The notes: generated by a model not told the origin, from the letters alone. Positions 8,588-18,447 are shown, numbered from the stretch's first letter. The stretch is 64,000 nt of DNA from Bacillus cereus (GCF_002584535.1 NZ_NUOT01000035.1:1-64000); one strand, 5' to 3'. Numbers and translations are program-made.

Positions 8588-9770
8588 TATACGACTTCTT
8601 TTGGCTTTATCATCAGTTCTTTTGCTTCTGGCTCTTACAGGGTGTTGGAGCAGTCATGAAATTGAAGAGCAGGGGTTCGCGGTAGGGTTGGCATTTGATA
8701 AAGGGAAGGAGACGAAAGTTGAGAAAGAGATAGAAGAACATGGAGGAGGTTATCGAAAAAGAAATCTTATAACATCGACCTATCAGTTTGTTAAACCAGA
8801 ATTATCAGGTAAAGGAAAGGGTGGAGGGGAACAACAAAAAGCCTACACGAATATTTCTGAAACCGGAGATTCTCTTCATCAATCGATTCGTGAAGTCGCA
8901 TTAAGAAGGCAGCGTCCTATAATCTTTCATCACACGAAAGTGATTGTTGTTAGTGAAAGTCTTGCACGAATGTATAGTTTGAAGCAGTTACTGGATATTT
9001 ATATCCGTGATAATGAGATGAGACCAAGTTGCCTCGTGTTAATTAGTAAAGGACGAGCTAGTGAGACATTGAAATCGAGGGAAGCAGGAGAAATTCCAGC
9101 GTTCATTTTGCTTGGAATTGCGGATAATCAATATAGATCATCACGGATTTTACCTCCCATGCCGCTTGCTAAATTACCAGGGAAGATAAAATCAGGGGCT
9201 AGTTTTCTTTTGCCAAATGTGATTTCGGTAAATGGAGAAGTGAAATATGCGGGGGCTGCCGTAATAAAAGGAAAGACAAAAAAGCTACGAGGTTTTTTGA
9301 ATGAAAATGAATTAGAAGGCTTAACATGGATAACTGGAAAAGGAAAAAGCGGTTTGGTGAAAAGTTTTGATGAAAAGACAAGAAAACCCATCTTGTATGA
9401 AGTGAAATCTATGAAAAGCAAAATCCAACCCCACGTTAAAGGAAATAACATCTCTTTTGATGTGAACATCCAATCAGAGGGACGGCTATCTGAAAACTGG
9501 GTCCCTTCAGGAGAACCTTTTGAAAATAAATTTCTAAGAAGTGTAGAAAAATCTGCGGAACAAGAAGTGAATCGATTGGTGAAGCGGACATTAAAAAAAA
9601 TTCAAAAGGATTATCAAGTTGATGTTGCTGGCTTCGGTAACAGATTAAAAATTGAGTACCCAAAAGTATGGAAAAAGGTTGAAAAAGACTGGGATAAAAC
9701 ATTTAGTAAGCTTCCAATCAAATATAGCGTAAAGTTAACTATTGAGGACTATGGTACGGAAGGGATTTAG
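8568..9770 (+). CDS. Spore germination lipoprotein, GerC-subunit family
   Basis: 400 residues with a lipoprotein signal peptide ending in LTGC (Cys near residue 26), then the GerAC-type body beginning CWSSHEIEEQGFAVGLAFDKG. Conserved features include HHTKVIVVSESLAR, the IYIRDNEMRP stretch and the AAVIKGKTKKLRGFLNENELEGLTWITGK region. It is anchored on the outer face of the spore inner membrane as the third receptor subunit. ATG (8568) lies inside the end of the GerB gene after GGAGGAAGAG. The A-B-C order with overlaps makes this one tightly coupled tricistronic receptor unit. Confidence 0.92.
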   Translation: MNRSVNNIRLLLALSSVLLLLALTGCWSSHEIEEQGFAVGLAFDKGKETKVEKEIEEHGGGYRKRNLITSTYQFVKPELSGKGKGGGEQQKAYTNISETGDSLHQSIREVALRRQRPIIFHHTKVIVVSESLARMYSLKQLLDIYIRDNEMRPSCLVLISKGRASETLKSREAGEIPAFILLGIADNQYRSSRILPPMPLAKLPGKIKSGASFLLPNVISVNGEVKYAGAAVIKGKTKKLRGFLNENELEGLTWITGKGKSGLVKSFDEKTRKPILYEVKSMKSKIQPHVKGNNISFDVNIQSEGRLSENWVPSGEPFENKFLRSVEKSAEQEVNRLVKRTLKKIQKDYQVDVAGFGNRLKIEYPKVWKKVEKDWDKTFSKLPIKYSVKLTIEDYGTEGI

Positions 9771-9816
9771 AAGTGAGATTCTTTATTGCATGACATAGTA
9801 TGAGATAAATGAAAAA

Positions 9817-9858
9817 ATGTTGGTGGAATAGTGAGTGACCTTCCGCCAACATGTTTTA
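9817..9858 (+). terminator. Terminator of the ger operon
   Basis: ATGTTGGTGGAA pairs with TTCCGCCAACAT (one G-U), followed by TTTT. Confidence 0.7.
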
Positions 9859-9905
9859 TGTTTACAATTTCCTATATGAAAGTTGAAAATACGTATATAT
9901 TCTCT

Positions 9906-10820
9906 TTATAAAGCTATTCTTATTTCTCTACATATTTTCTTCACGCGCTCTTTATAATGTAGTTCTTTCTCAGGTATTTTCAGCCGATCAATAAAAAGGT
10001 TAGCTAGCATCACTGCTGTGTCCAGTTGATAAAACGAGCGGACAATAGGAGAAAGAGATTTGAAAATGTCCTTGTTTCCATACCCTTCTTTAAATTCCTC
10101 CCAATTGAGTTCATTCGTTTCTAATATTCTCATTAAGTCTAATAGTGGATGACCAATCAAAGCATTATCCCAGTCAACGATTGCTTTTATTTCTCCGTTA
10201 TAACCAATGAGGTTCACAGGTCGAATGTCCATATGTAGCAATCTTTTTAAGGAATCTCCTTCTTTTAATATTTGTTCAATTTCTGTTTCATTTGGTAACT
10301 GAATGTTATAATTCGCGATTCGATTGAATGCTTCTATTCTTGTTACAAGGCGTTTAGCGAGTAATTTACTACAAGACTCCTCATTTTCATTTTGATAAGG
10401 TAAATCCTGAATTGATATATTGTGGAGCTTGCGAGTGATTTCCCCAATTTTGCAGGCGGAAACAGGGGTAGAATCAGTTGCTACATAATTTGAAATTAAG
10501 AAATCTAATTCTGTAGAAAGGTGTAATCCATGAATTTCTGGTACCGAAAGGCCTTTGGAAAAGCAAAAATTAGAAAGTGTAGCTTCTTTTTGTAAGGAAA
10601 TTCGGCTACTAAACACCCCGTCATTTAGGTTGTTCACTTCACGCTCCCAAGGTACACGGAAAGCTAATGGGCCTTTTTCAGAATCGCCCCGAAAAACAAC
10701 GTTTTGTACACCATTTCCTATGATGTCTAAATGTTTTACTGCTAGGTGTGGATACGTGTCAGCTAATATAATGTATAACTTCTCCTTTAATTCCTCTGCC
10801 TTGGACTGCGTATGAATCAT
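9906..10820 (-). CDS. Aminoglycoside/choline phosphotransferase-like kinase
   Basis: 304 residues of the APH/choline kinase fold. The catalytic loop HMDIRPVNL matches HxDxxxxN and is followed by the magnesium-binding VDWDNA, about 20 residues on. An N-lobe with NVVFRGD and AFRVPW fits nucleotide binding. The start is ATG (10820) because AAGGAGG lies seven bases upstream. A GTG/ATG further out lacks such a site. These enzymes phosphorylate a hydroxyl on small molecules. The substrate is unknown, and an antibiotic-resistance role should not be assumed. It stands alone and convergent with the ger operon. Confidence 0.78.
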   Translation of the reverse strand: MIHTQSKAEELKEKLYIILADTYPHLAVKHLDIIGNGVQNVVFRGDSEKGPLAFRVPWEREVNNLNDGVFSSRISLQKEATLSNFCFSKGLSVPEIHGLHLSTELDFLISNYVATDSTPVSACKIGEITRKLHNISIQDLPYQNENEESCSKLLAKRLVTRIEAFNRIANYNIQLPNETEIEQILKEGDSLKRLLHMDIRPVNLIGYNGEIKAIVDWDNALIGHPLLDLMRILETNELNWEEFKEGYGNKDIFKSLSPIVRSFYQLDTAVMLANLFIDRLKIPEKELHYKERVKKICREIRIAL

Positions 10821-11014
10821 TTTATCCCTCCTTATTTGCAAGAATCGAGTTTGGAGTATTCTGTTAATTTCATATTATCATATATGGTCTTTAGAGGAAT
10901 GGAATATAAGTATTAGATAAAAAGGAAAAATTAAACCAATTGATTTTCTTCTCATTATCTGCCAAGCTTAAGAAGACAAAATACTTCAGAGAAAGAAATG
11001 TATAGGTGACGAAT

Positions 11015-11410
11015 ATGATTGAAATCAAGACTTCCACATTGAGCGATGGAGAATTTAATAGAGGAGTATTTGCAACACGTGATATAAAAAAAGGTGAACT
11101 TCTACATGAAGCACCAGTTATCTCTTATCCGAATGAAGAACATCAATTTATAGAGAAAACACTACTTGCTGACTACGCATTTGAGTATGGGATAAATCAT
11201 TCTGCAATCCTTTTAGGATACGGTATGCTATTTAATCATGCTTACAAGCCAAATGCGACGTATGAAATTAACTTTGATAATCATACATTTGATTTCTATG
11301 CTTATAAGGATATAAAAGCAGGGGAAGAGATTCTGATCAACTACAATGGTGACGTTGATGATGATGAGTTACTATGGTTTGATAAGGAGAAAGAAGAAAA
11401 CGATAAGTAA
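11015..11410 (+). CDS. Small SET-domain protein
   Basis: 131 residues forming nearly only a SET domain: GVFATRDIKKGELL near the N-terminus, the GYGMLFNHAYKPNA core (the NHxxxPN pseudoknot motif) and AYKDIKAGEEILINY at the C-terminal side. SET domains transfer methyl from S-adenosylmethionine to lysine. Bacterial single-domain members are common in the B. cereus group but their targets are unknown. ATG (11015) follows AGGTGA. The GTG nine bases earlier has no better site. It is monocistronic with its own terminator. Confidence 0.85.
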   Translation: MIEIKTSTLSDGEFNRGVFATRDIKKGELLHEAPVISYPNEEHQFIEKTLLADYAFEYGINHSAILLGYGMLFNHAYKPNATYEINFDNHTFDFYAYKDIKAGEEILINYNGDVDDDELLWFDKEKEENDK

Positions 11411-11418
11411 TTAAGTGT

Positions 11419-11451
11419 AAAAAGAGCACATTCAGTTGGATGTGCTTTTTT
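11419..11451 (+). terminator. Terminator after the SET gene
   Basis: AGCACAT pairs with ATGTGCT, flanked by A and T runs. Confidence 0.8.
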
Positions 11452-11522
11452 GCATGAAATAAAAAAAATTTTGAAACCAAGCTGGCTTTTTATCTATCTA
11501 ATAAGTGAAAGGAGGGGATACA

Positions 11523-12083
11523 ATGGATGAAATAAAATTAGTCAAAAAGGCAAGGAAAGGTGACGATGCAGCTTTCGAACAGCTCATTCATCTATATCAA
11601 GATCAGTTGTACCGCACTGCGTATCTGTATGTACAGAATAAAGAAGATGCACTGGACGTTGTGCAAGAAACGGTGTATAAAGCGTACTTATCCATAGAAC
11701 AATTAAAGAAACCAAACTATTTTTTGACATGGTTGACACGTATTCTTATACATCATGCCTATCAGTTATTAGGTGAAAAGAAAAAAGTGAAGAAGCTAGA
11801 GGATGGAAGAGAAACAGATACATATGGCGGGATGCCAAACAAACTACATCAAATTGAACAAAATATTGATTTGCAGGAAGCGATTCAAAGGTTGGATGAA
11901 AATTATCAAACAGTAATCATTTTATATTATTATTATGATTTTTCAATTAATAAAATTGCTTGGCAAATGAATATACCGGAGGGAACGGTAAAGACGTATT
12001 TGCACCGGGCGAGAAAGTCTCTAAAAAAATTATTAGGGGGGAGTGATGAGAATTGGATAAGCAGTGGTTTAATGACGAAGTAA
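11523..12083 (+). CDS. ECF-type RNA polymerase sigma factor
   Basis: 186 residues with sigma-70 region 2 (about 20-90: EQLIHLYQDQLYRTAYLYVQNKEDALDVVQETVYKAY) and region 4 (about 120-175: YYDFSINKIAWQMNIPEGTVKTYLHRARKSLKKLL), with no regions 1 or 3, as in extracytoplasmic-function sigma factors. ATG (11523) is chosen for AAAGGAGGGG just upstream. The gene overlaps its downstream partner by 31 bp. It likely directs a stress regulon released when the membrane partner is inactivated. The signal is unknown. Confidence 0.9.
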   Translation: MDEIKLVKKARKGDDAAFEQLIHLYQDQLYRTAYLYVQNKEDALDVVQETVYKAYLSIEQLKKPNYFLTWLTRILIHHAYQLLGEKKKVKKLEDGRETDTYGGMPNKLHQIEQNIDLQEAIQRLDENYQTVIILYYYYDFSINKIAWQMNIPEGTVKTYLHRARKSLKKLLGGSDENWISSGLMTK

Positions 12084-13447
12084 ATAAAATTGATGTTCCG
12101 AAACAAGAATTGAATCTGGCTATACAAAAAGGGATTGTTAGGGCAAAGGCAGAAAAACCGGTTAAAAAGATATATAAGAGAAGAAAAATTGCTGTGTTAA
12201 CTGCAGCTTCAATCTGTATAGGGATACTAGGCTCAGGATTTGTATTTCCACAAATGACTCGTGTATTAGCGGAAGTTCCGATTATTGGGAAAATCTATTC
12301 GCATTTTCATGATTCAATTGGTCAAAATCTGTCAGCAAGTAAGCTTGTAACCGAACTAAACCAGCAAGCGGTAAGCAATGGGATTAGTGTAACGATGAAC
12401 AGTGTGTATTATGATGGTGGTAGAATTGGGATTACATTTAAAGTAGATAATCCAGATGAAGTAGAGTTAAAGAATACTGTTGCCAATGGTTTTTACTATA
12501 ATTTTAAACTAGTTGATGGAAGCGAGAAATGGGGGCGTGCAGCTTCATTTGATGGGAAAATTACAAAAGACGGTTGGTTTGGGAATATACACATTAATTA
12601 TCCAGAAAAAGAGCTTCCTAAAAATACTACATTACCAATTACGATTACATCGATTGGAGACACAAAAGGAATTTGGAAATTTGATATTCCCGTACAACAA
12701 TTGGAGAATAAAATGATTCATCCTCAGCAATCCGTAAGTAGTGAAGATAAAGAACATACATTGAACTTTGAAAAGATTACAGTTGGAAAAGGGTCTGTTG
12801 CCATTGATTATAAAGCGATATATCCACTTGCTGGAGAGAATGATTTGGCAAGAATTGAGAAGGTGACGGATGATAAAGGTAATGAAATGGATTTTAAAAC
12901 ATCTGGGATTGAATTTGGAAGAGAAAAGGTTGGAAATCAGGTTGAATCTGATGAAAGGTCTATTTTTGGACAAGTTCCAGAGAACGCAGAATTTATTACG
13001 CTACATCCAAATGTGAGGTTATCTGAAAAGCCATCTATTCAGTCTTTAAATCAAAAGACACCATTTGAAATAAAAAGTGCTCGTAGTGATTTAAAGGTTG
13101 TCGTCAATAAAATTCAGCATAAAAAACAGCGATTAATCGTGCAATATACACTTCAAAATGCCGATACAAAACATAAGTCTATGGATGAATTGATCAATTG
13201 TGGGGAAGTTATGAATTTAATGGATTCTTCATATGTAGATAAGGAATTTGCACCAATTGGTCATGTGATAAAGGGAAGCGATGTGAAGGTATTGAATAAG
13301 GAAAAATTACAATTCCAAGCAACATTTCAGCTAGATGGGGAATATGGTGTGAAGAATTTTAGTTTAAAGAATTATGTATTAGAAGTAGAGATGTCACCAT
13401 ATCATCCTGAAAAATCATTACCGCCAGTCAAAATTCAATTAAAATAA
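12053..13447 (+). CDS. DUF4179-containing membrane protein, probable anti-sigma partner
   Basis: 464 residues starting at TTG (12053) inside the sigma gene. There is a short cytoplasmic N-terminus (about 45 residues with the basic KKIYKRRK), one membrane helix (IAVLTAASICIGILGSGFVF) and a large extracytoplasmic part with the DUF4179 region just after the helix (FPQMTRVLAEVPIIGKIYSHF...). DUF4179 proteins are typically encoded next to ECF sigma factors and are taken to hold them inactive. The 31-bp overlap supports such a pair. The anti-sigma role is inferred from context. The outer domain could sense envelope change. Confidence 0.82.
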   Translation: MDKQWFNDEVNKIDVPKQELNLAIQKGIVRAKAEKPVKKIYKRRKIAVLTAASICIGILGSGFVFPQMTRVLAEVPIIGKIYSHFHDSIGQNLSASKLVTELNQQAVSNGISVTMNSVYYDGGRIGITFKVDNPDEVELKNTVANGFYYNFKLVDGSEKWGRAASFDGKITKDGWFGNIHINYPEKELPKNTTLPITITSIGDTKGIWKFDIPVQQLENKMIHPQQSVSSEDKEHTLNFEKITVGKGSVAIDYKAIYPLAGENDLARIEKVTDDKGNEMDFKTSGIEFGREKVGNQVESDERSIFGQVPENAEFITLHPNVRLSEKPSIQSLNQKTPFEIKSARSDLKVVVNKIQHKKQRLIVQYTLQNADTKHKSMDELINCGEVMNLMDSSYVDKEFAPIGHVIKGSDVKVLNKEKLQFQATFQLDGEYGVKNFSLKNYVLEVEMSPYHPEKSLPPVKIQLK

Positions 13448-13452
13448 TCGAA

Positions 13453-13489
13453 AAAAGGATGCCCTTAACATATAAAGCGGCATCTTTTA
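13453..13489 (+). terminator. Probable terminator of the sigma/anti-sigma pair
   Basis: AAGGATGCC pairs with GGCATCTTT (one G-U) over a 14-base loop, with a short T-rich tail. Confidence 0.5.
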
Positions 13490-13679
13490 TATTACAACAG
13501 CCTTACATTTTTATAATGCCTATTCTTGATGTGACAAAATATCGACATTTTTATCAGTTTGAAAAGTTCCTTCTTTAATCATATTTTTTCACATTGACAT
13601 GCGATATAATAGAGTTTTGTAAAGGAAGAGATTAGATTTCAAGTTTCTTTGTCTTAAACTTGGTTATACCGGAAAATTT

Positions 13680-13892
13680 TTGAAGCTAAAGTTTTCTTCT
13701 CGATTTTTTGATAAGATAGAGACGGAAGCTATCTTACTAAACTATTTAGGTAATCTATGTGGTGGCCGATTATCTACTTATTTTCAGCATGGCATTACAT
13801 GTAGTGTAGTAAATGAACTTGTAAGCGGAATGAAAGAGAATAAGGAAAATGGTTTTAAGAATGCTGGAACTATCGAGAGGATAGGCCATTAA
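13680..13892 (+). CDS. Doubtful 70-aa ORF before murB
   Basis: A TTG-start frame of 70 codons ends 28 bp before murB. It has a poor ribosome site and no similarity I recognise, and its composition is not typical of a membrane or secreted protein. It may be an untranslated murB leader rather than a gene. I list it because otherwise the 470 bp between the sigma operon and murB would appear empty. No T-box or riboswitch signature is visible there. Confidence 0.2.
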   Translation: MKLKFSSRFFDKIETEAILLNYLGNLCGGRLSTYFQHGITCSVVNELVSGMKENKENGFKNAGTIERIGH

Positions 13893-13920
13893 TTATTAAT
13901 AGAAATAGAGGAATCATAGA

Positions 13921-14838
13921 ATGAATATGCAGGAAGTATATAAATATTTACGTACAGTATTACCAGAAGAACATGTAAAACAAGATGAAATGTTAAAGAA
14001 TCATACGCATATAAAAGTAGGTGGAAAAGCAGATATATTTGTACAGCCTACTACCTATACTGAAATTCAACAAGTTGTACAGTATGCAAATGAACATAAC
14101 ATTCCAATTACGTTTTTAGGAAACGGCTCTAATGTGATTATAAAAGACGGTGGTATTCGCGGGATTACAGTAAGTTTAATTCATATTACAGATGTGACTG
14201 TGACAGGAACAAAGATTGTAGCACAATGTGGTGCGGCGATTATTGATGTATCACGAATTGCGTTAGATCACTGTTTAACAGGACTTGAATTTGCTTGTGG
14301 TATACCTGGTTCAGTTGGAGGAGCGTTATACATGAATGCCGGTGCATACGGCGGTGAGATTGCGTATGTGTTAACGGAAGCTATTGTAATGACAGGTGAT
14401 GGAGAGTTACGTACTTTAACGAAAGACGACTTTGATTTTGGATATCGTAAAAGTACATTTGCTAACAATCATTACATTATACTTGAAGCGAAATTTGAAC
14501 TTACAGAAGGTGTACGTGAAGAGATTAAAGAAAAGATGGATGATTTAACGTTTAAACGTGAATCCAAACAGCCTTTAGAGTATCCTTCATGCGGTAGTGT
14601 ATTTAAGCGCCCGCCAAATAACTTTGCTGGTAAGCTTATTCAAGAATCAGGACTGCAAGGAAAGCGAATTGGCGGCGTAGAAGTTTCAATAAAACATGCT
14701 GGGTTTATGGTAAACGTTGATAATGGAACCGCGCAAGATTATATCGATTTAATTCATTTTGTACAAAAAACAGTTGAAGAAAAATTCGGTGTGAAGTTAG
14801 AGAGAGAAGTAAGGATTATTGGAGAAGATATACAATAA
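13921..14838 (+). CDS. murB: UDP-N-acetylenolpyruvoylglucosamine reductase MurB
   Basis: 305 residues. MurB reduces the enolpyruvyl group to make UDP-N-acetylmuramate in the cytoplasm using FAD and NADPH. The FAD-binding part is visible ([42 protein letters not shown]) and the active-site serine lies in the [11 protein letters not shown] stretch of the C-terminal domain, which together with the length marks a type II enzyme. ATG (13921) follows AGAGGAATC. The B. cereus group carries two murB genes. This one is adjacent to tyrS rather than in the division/cell-wall cluster, so it is likely the second copy. Confidence 0.93.
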   Translation: MNMQEVYKYLRTVLPEEHVKQDEMLKNHTHIKVGGKADIFVQPTTYTEIQQVVQYANEHNIPITFLGNGSNVIIKDGGIRGITVSLIHITDVTVTGTKIVAQCGAAIIDVSRIALDHCLTGLEFACGIPGSVGGALYMNAGAYGGEIAYVLTEAIVMTGDGELRTLTKDDFDFGYRKSTFANNHYIILEAKFELTEGVREEIKEKMDDLTFKRESKQPLEYPSCGSVFKRPPNNFAGKLIQESGLQGKRIGGVEVSIKHAGFMVNVDNGTAQDYIDLIHFVQKTVEEKFGVKLEREVRIIGEDIQ

Positions 14839-14896
14839 TCTTTGAAATAAAGGCGCATAAAAATGCGAATTATTTCAAAATACCTTTTGGTTATTA

Positions 14897-14925
14897 TTGA
14901 CAATGAATTATAAATTCAATATAAT
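14897..14925 (+). promoter_or_regulatory. Consensus sigma-A promoter of the tyrS T-box transcript
   Basis: TTGACA (14897-14902), a 17-bp spacer and TATAAT (14920-14925): a perfect match to the vegetative promoter consensus, about 30 bp ahead of the T-box leader. Confidence 0.85.
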
Positions 14926-14949
14926 GGCTAATAATTTAACATATGAAAT

Positions 14950-15195
14950 ACGTTGAAAGAGCCCAGTAGCAGTTTGTCACTGTTATCGAGAGAGCTAGGG
15001 GTTGCTGGAACCTAGCACAAACAAACTTGTGAATTACACTCTGGAGTATCTTAGGTAATGCTAAGCGGAGTAGCAATCGATATTATTGCTAAGAGTGGTA
15101 TGAATAGTAATATTGGCGCTATTCGTGCAATCTGGGTGGTAACACGGTTCATAATCGTCCCTATGTCTAGTGTAGACATAGGGGCTTTTTGTTTT
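14950..15195 (+). promoter_or_regulatory. Tyrosine T-box riboswitch leader
   Basis: The leader has a long stem I, an AGAGAG opening and a specifier region GAATTACACTCT in which TAC (Tyr) occupies the codon position. It ends with the T-box sequence TGGGTGGTAACACGG, then a terminator hairpin (CCCTATGTCTA / TAGACATAGGG plus T run). Uncharged tRNA-Tyr should stabilise the antiterminator and switch on tyrS. Confidence 0.9.
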
Positions 15196-15230
15196 TTATA
15201 GGAAATTTAAATTAAAGGGGATGGAAAGAC

Positions 15231-16493
15231 ATGAACATTATTGATGAATTAGAATGGCGCGATGCTGTTAATCAACAAACAGATGCTGAAGGGTTACGCA
15301 AACTAGTAGAAGAGAAAAAGATTTCCTTATACTGCGGTGTCGATCCAACTGGTGACAGTATGCATATTGGACACTTAATTCCGTTTATGATGATGAAACG
15401 GTTTCAATTAGCTGGACATCAACCAGTTATTTTAATTGGAGGGGCAACAGGGACAATCGGTGATCCAAGTGGACGTCAAACAGAACGTCAGTTACAAACA
15501 TTGGAACAAGTACAACATAATGTGGATGCATTAACAGCGCAAATGAAAAAGCTATTTGACTTCGGTGGCAATAGTGAAGTGAAAATGGTAAACAACTATG
15601 AATGGACACATCAAATCAATATTATCGAGTTCTTACGAGATTACGGTAAAAACTTTAGTATAAATAGTATGTTAGCGAAAGATATAGTGGCTAGTCGTCT
15701 AGATACAGGGATTTCATTTACAGAATTCACATATCAAATTTTACAAGCGATGGATTTCCATCACTTATACAAAGAAGAAGGTGTCCAATTACAGATTGGT
15801 GGTAGTGACCAGTGGGGGAACATTACGAGTGGTTTAGATTTAATTCGTAAATTAGAAGGGCATGAGGCAAAGGTATTTGGATTAACAATTCCGTTATTAC
15901 TAAAATCAGATGGTACGAAGTTTGGTAAATCAGCAGGCGGAGCAGTATGGTTAGATTCTGCAAAAACAACGCCATTTGAGTTCTACCAGTTCTGGGTGAA
16001 TACAGATGATCGTGATGTCATTAAGTACTTGAAATACTTTACGTTCTTAACGAAAGAGAAAATTGATCAATTAGCAGTTAAAGTTCAAACGGAGCCTCAT
16101 AAACGCGAGGCGCAAAAAGTATTGGCTGAAGAAATGACAAAATTTGTTCATGGTGAGCACGCACTTTCGCAAGCATTAAAAATTACAGCAGCGTTATTTA
16201 GTGGGGATATTAAATCATTAACTGCTGATGAAATTGAACAAGGTTTTAAAGATATGCCAACTTTCCATACTTCAAAAGAAACAAAAAATATTGTCGAGTG
16301 GTTAGTTGATTTAGGAATTGAACCTTCTAGACGTCAAGCGCGCGAAGATATTAATAATGGAGCAATCTTGATGAATGGAGATAAAGTAACGGATGTGAAT
16401 ATAGATGTTACGGCAGAAAATTCATTCGATGGAAGATTTATCATTATCCGTAAAGGTAAAAAGAATTACAGCTTGGTGAAATTAGGAGCATAG
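15231..16493 (+). CDS. tyrS: Tyrosyl-tRNA synthetase
   Basis: 420 residues, the normal length for TyrRS. Class I signature HIGHL near residue 46, the YTFLQ-like tyrosine pocket (FTYQILQAMDF), the QIGGSDQWGN motif, the KFGKS loop (KMSKS equivalent) and a C-terminal S4-like RNA-binding domain (ARQAREDINNGAILMNG). It charges tRNA-Tyr with tyrosine in the cytoplasm. It sits directly downstream of a tyrosine T-box and has GGGGATGG before ATG (15231). The expression logic is thus tyrosine starvation. A second TyrRS gene often occurs elsewhere in bacilli. Confidence 0.95.
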   Translation: MNIIDELEWRDAVNQQTDAEGLRKLVEEKKISLYCGVDPTGDSMHIGHLIPFMMMKRFQLAGHQPVILIGGATGTIGDPSGRQTERQLQTLEQVQHNVDALTAQMKKLFDFGGNSEVKMVNNYEWTHQINIIEFLRDYGKNFSINSMLAKDIVASRLDTGISFTEFTYQILQAMDFHHLYKEEGVQLQIGGSDQWGNITSGLDLIRKLEGHEAKVFGLTIPLLLKSDGTKFGKSAGGAVWLDSAKTTPFEFYQFWVNTDDRDVIKYLKYFTFLTKEKIDQLAVKVQTEPHKREAQKVLAEEMTKFVHGEHALSQALKITAALFSGDIKSLTADEIEQGFKDMPTFHTSKETKNIVEWLVDLGIEPSRRQAREDINNGAILMNGDKVTDVNIDVTAENSFDGRFIIIRKGKKNYSLVKLGA

Positions 16494-16642
16494 AATTTGG
16501 ATATAGGGTGGAAGTGAGGAGAGATCCTTGCTTCTACTTTTCTGTATACACAATTTCGCCACAAAAAAATCAGTATATTAGGACTATTAAAGAGGTTTAT
16601 CTAGCCTTTTTGCCGAATAAACATAATATAGATAATTACGGA

Positions 16643-16677
16643 CAAAAAACCCGAATCATGTTTCATCATGATTCGGG
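16643..16677 (-). terminator. Terminator of ndh (shared with tyrS)
   Basis: An 11-bp perfect stem (CCCGAATCATG / CATGATTCGGG) with a T run on the minus strand. Confidence 0.8.
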
Positions 16678-16689
16678 CTAGTAGTTGGA

Positions 16690-17868
16690 TTAGTAAGCTA
16701 AGCTGAATAATCCTTTAATGTGTGATAAGTAACGAACGTTACTTGCTTCTTTCATTAATGATGCTGGTAGACCTTTAAGTGGAGTTGAGCTTGCTCCGAT
16801 TGTAGCAACAGCATCTTTACGGCCTAGACTTGCAAGTGTTCCAGAGTTTACTGGTGCGAACTCTTCGAATGCCTTGCCTTCTAGTGCTGCGTATAAGTTG
16901 TATCCAATTAACTCACCCATTTGCCAAGCGATTTGTGCAGTTGGTGGGTATGGGCGACCTTCTGGACCGAAGACAACAGCGCTGTCTCCAGCAACGAATA
17001 CATCTTTGTGAGAAGTAGATTGTAGGTATGCATCAACAGTTGCACGGCCACGGTTTACTTCAAGACCTGATTCGCCGATCAATGGGTTACCTTGTACGCC
17101 GCCTGTCCAAACGAATGTGTTTGCAACGATTTTTTGACCGTCTTTTAAGTCAATCTCATTGCCTGCAACGTTTGTTACAGGAAGACCTGTTAAGAATTTA
17201 ACGCCGCGTGCTTCTAAGCTAGTAGTTGCACGTTCAATTAAATCATCTGGTAATACTGGAAGGATTTTTGGACCTGCTTCAACAAGAAGTAATTTTACTT
17301 CTTTAGGATTTACGCCGTGGCTTTTTGCAAGTTTAGGCATAATGTCAGCAAGTTCACCAACTAGCTCAACGCCAGTTAATCCGCCACCACCGATTAAGAT
17401 TGTAGCATCAGCCTCATTTTTTGTTTTTGCGTATTCACGAATACGATCTTCAACGTGTTTGAAGATTTTGTTTGCATCAGCAGCAGATTTTAATACCATG
17501 CTGTTTTCTTCTAGTCCTGGAATACCGAAGTAAGCCGTTTTACTTCCTAAAGCAACTACAAGTGCATCGTAAGATAAAGTAGTGCCACCAGCTAGTTTTA
17601 TTTCTTTTTTATCTACAGAGAATGACTCAACAGTTGCAATTTTAAGATCGATGTCTTTGCCTTTGAAAAGTTTTGTAAGCGGCATTGCAATTGCTTGCTC
17701 AGAAACGTTACCTGCTGCTAAGCGGTGTAGTTCTGTAATGATTTGGTGTGTTGGGTATTGGTTAATCACTGTAACTTGTGCTTCTGATTTGCTGTAATAT
17801 TTACGTACATTTAAAGCGGCAAGAAGTCCGCCATAACCAGCGCCTAAGATGACAATTTGTTTTGACAT
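16690..17868 (-). CDS. ndh: Type II NADH dehydrogenase
   Basis: 392 residues, the same length as B. subtilis Ndh (YjlD). The N-terminal FAD-binding ILGAGYGGLLAAL motif, the NAD-binding ILIGGGGLTGVELVGELAD motif and the FVAGDSAVV flavin-contact sequence are clear. The enzyme oxidises NADH and reduces menaquinone at the inner face of the membrane without pumping protons. The C-terminal hydrophobic segment is membrane-associated. It lies 44 bp behind the DUF1641 gene, the yjlC-ndh arrangement of B. subtilis, where Rex represses the operon according to NADH/NAD+. Confidence is high for function. Confidence 0.92.
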   Translation of the reverse strand: MSKQIVILGAGYGGLLAALNVRKYYSKSEAQVTVINQYPTHQIITELHRLAAGNVSEQAIAMPLTKLFKGKDIDLKIATVESFSVDKKEIKLAGGTTLSYDALVVALGSKTAYFGIPGLEENSMVLKSAADANKIFKHVEDRIREYAKTKNEADATILIGGGGLTGVELVGELADIMPKLAKSHGVNPKEVKLLLVEAGPKILPVLPDDLIERATTSLEARGVKFLTGLPVTNVAGNEIDLKDGQKIVANTFVWTGGVQGNPLIGESGLEVNRGRATVDAYLQSTSHKDVFVAGDSAVVFGPEGRPYPPTAQIAWQMGELIGYNLYAALEGKAFEEFAPVNSGTLASLGRKDAVATIGASSTPLKGLPASLMKEASNVRYLSHIKGLFSLAY

Positions 17869-17912
17869 AGTATGATATCCCCCGTCTTTACTAATTGTTG
17901 TTATAAGATAAA

Positions 17913-18353
17913 TTATTTATTATTGCGTTCTGCACTAATTTGAAGATAAGCATTGATGAAGCGGAACATTTTTTGTGCTTGTGGATCTTTTAGTAATTTT
18001 AAAAGACCGAAAAGGCCGATAACTTCAGTGCTTTCATCAGCACGATCTTTTGCTTCGATAGCAGTTGCTGCCATGCTTTTCACTGTATCTTTGACAGGTT
18101 CTACAATCTCTTGGATTGCGCCAACAGTGTCGCTTTTTAATACTTCATCAGTAGCAACAGTTTGAGCAAAGTCATAAGACTTCGTTAAAATGTTAACAAG
18201 CTCAGTTAATTTTGGAAGCTGTTCTACTAGTGTAGTTAATGATTCTTGTACCTCAGGTTTTAACAATTGATCAAGTACATCAAGTTGTCCTTGGCTAGCA
18301 GAAATTTGTAAAGATTCTTGTTCAGGCTTTGTTTGAGTCATAGTTTCTGGCAT
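17913..18353 (-). CDS. yjlC: DUF1641 protein YjlC
   Basis: 146 residues. The start is ATG (18353) behind AAGGAG. A TTG two codons upstream is less suitable. The mostly helical sequence includes the family stretch VGLFGLLKLLKDPQAQKMFRFI near the C-terminus. There is no signal peptide or membrane helix. DUF1641 proteins occur next to NADH dehydrogenases or formate dehydrogenases. Function is unknown. Gene order yjlC-ndh as in B. subtilis supports shared transcription and redox control. Confidence 0.85.
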   Translation of the reverse strand: MPETMTQTKPEQESLQISASQGQLDVLDQLLKPEVQESLTTLVEQLPKLTELVNILTKSYDFAQTVATDEVLKSDTVGAIQEIVEPVKDTVKSMAATAIEAKDRADESTEVIGLFGLLKLLKDPQAQKMFRFINAYLQISAERNNK

Positions 18354-18447
18354 CTCCAATTCTCCTTTACGATAGCAATACTCTTATTTTTTTAGGAATA
18401 AAACATTCCCCAGTAACAGGTAAGCGTTAGCAAAAATTTGCAAAACT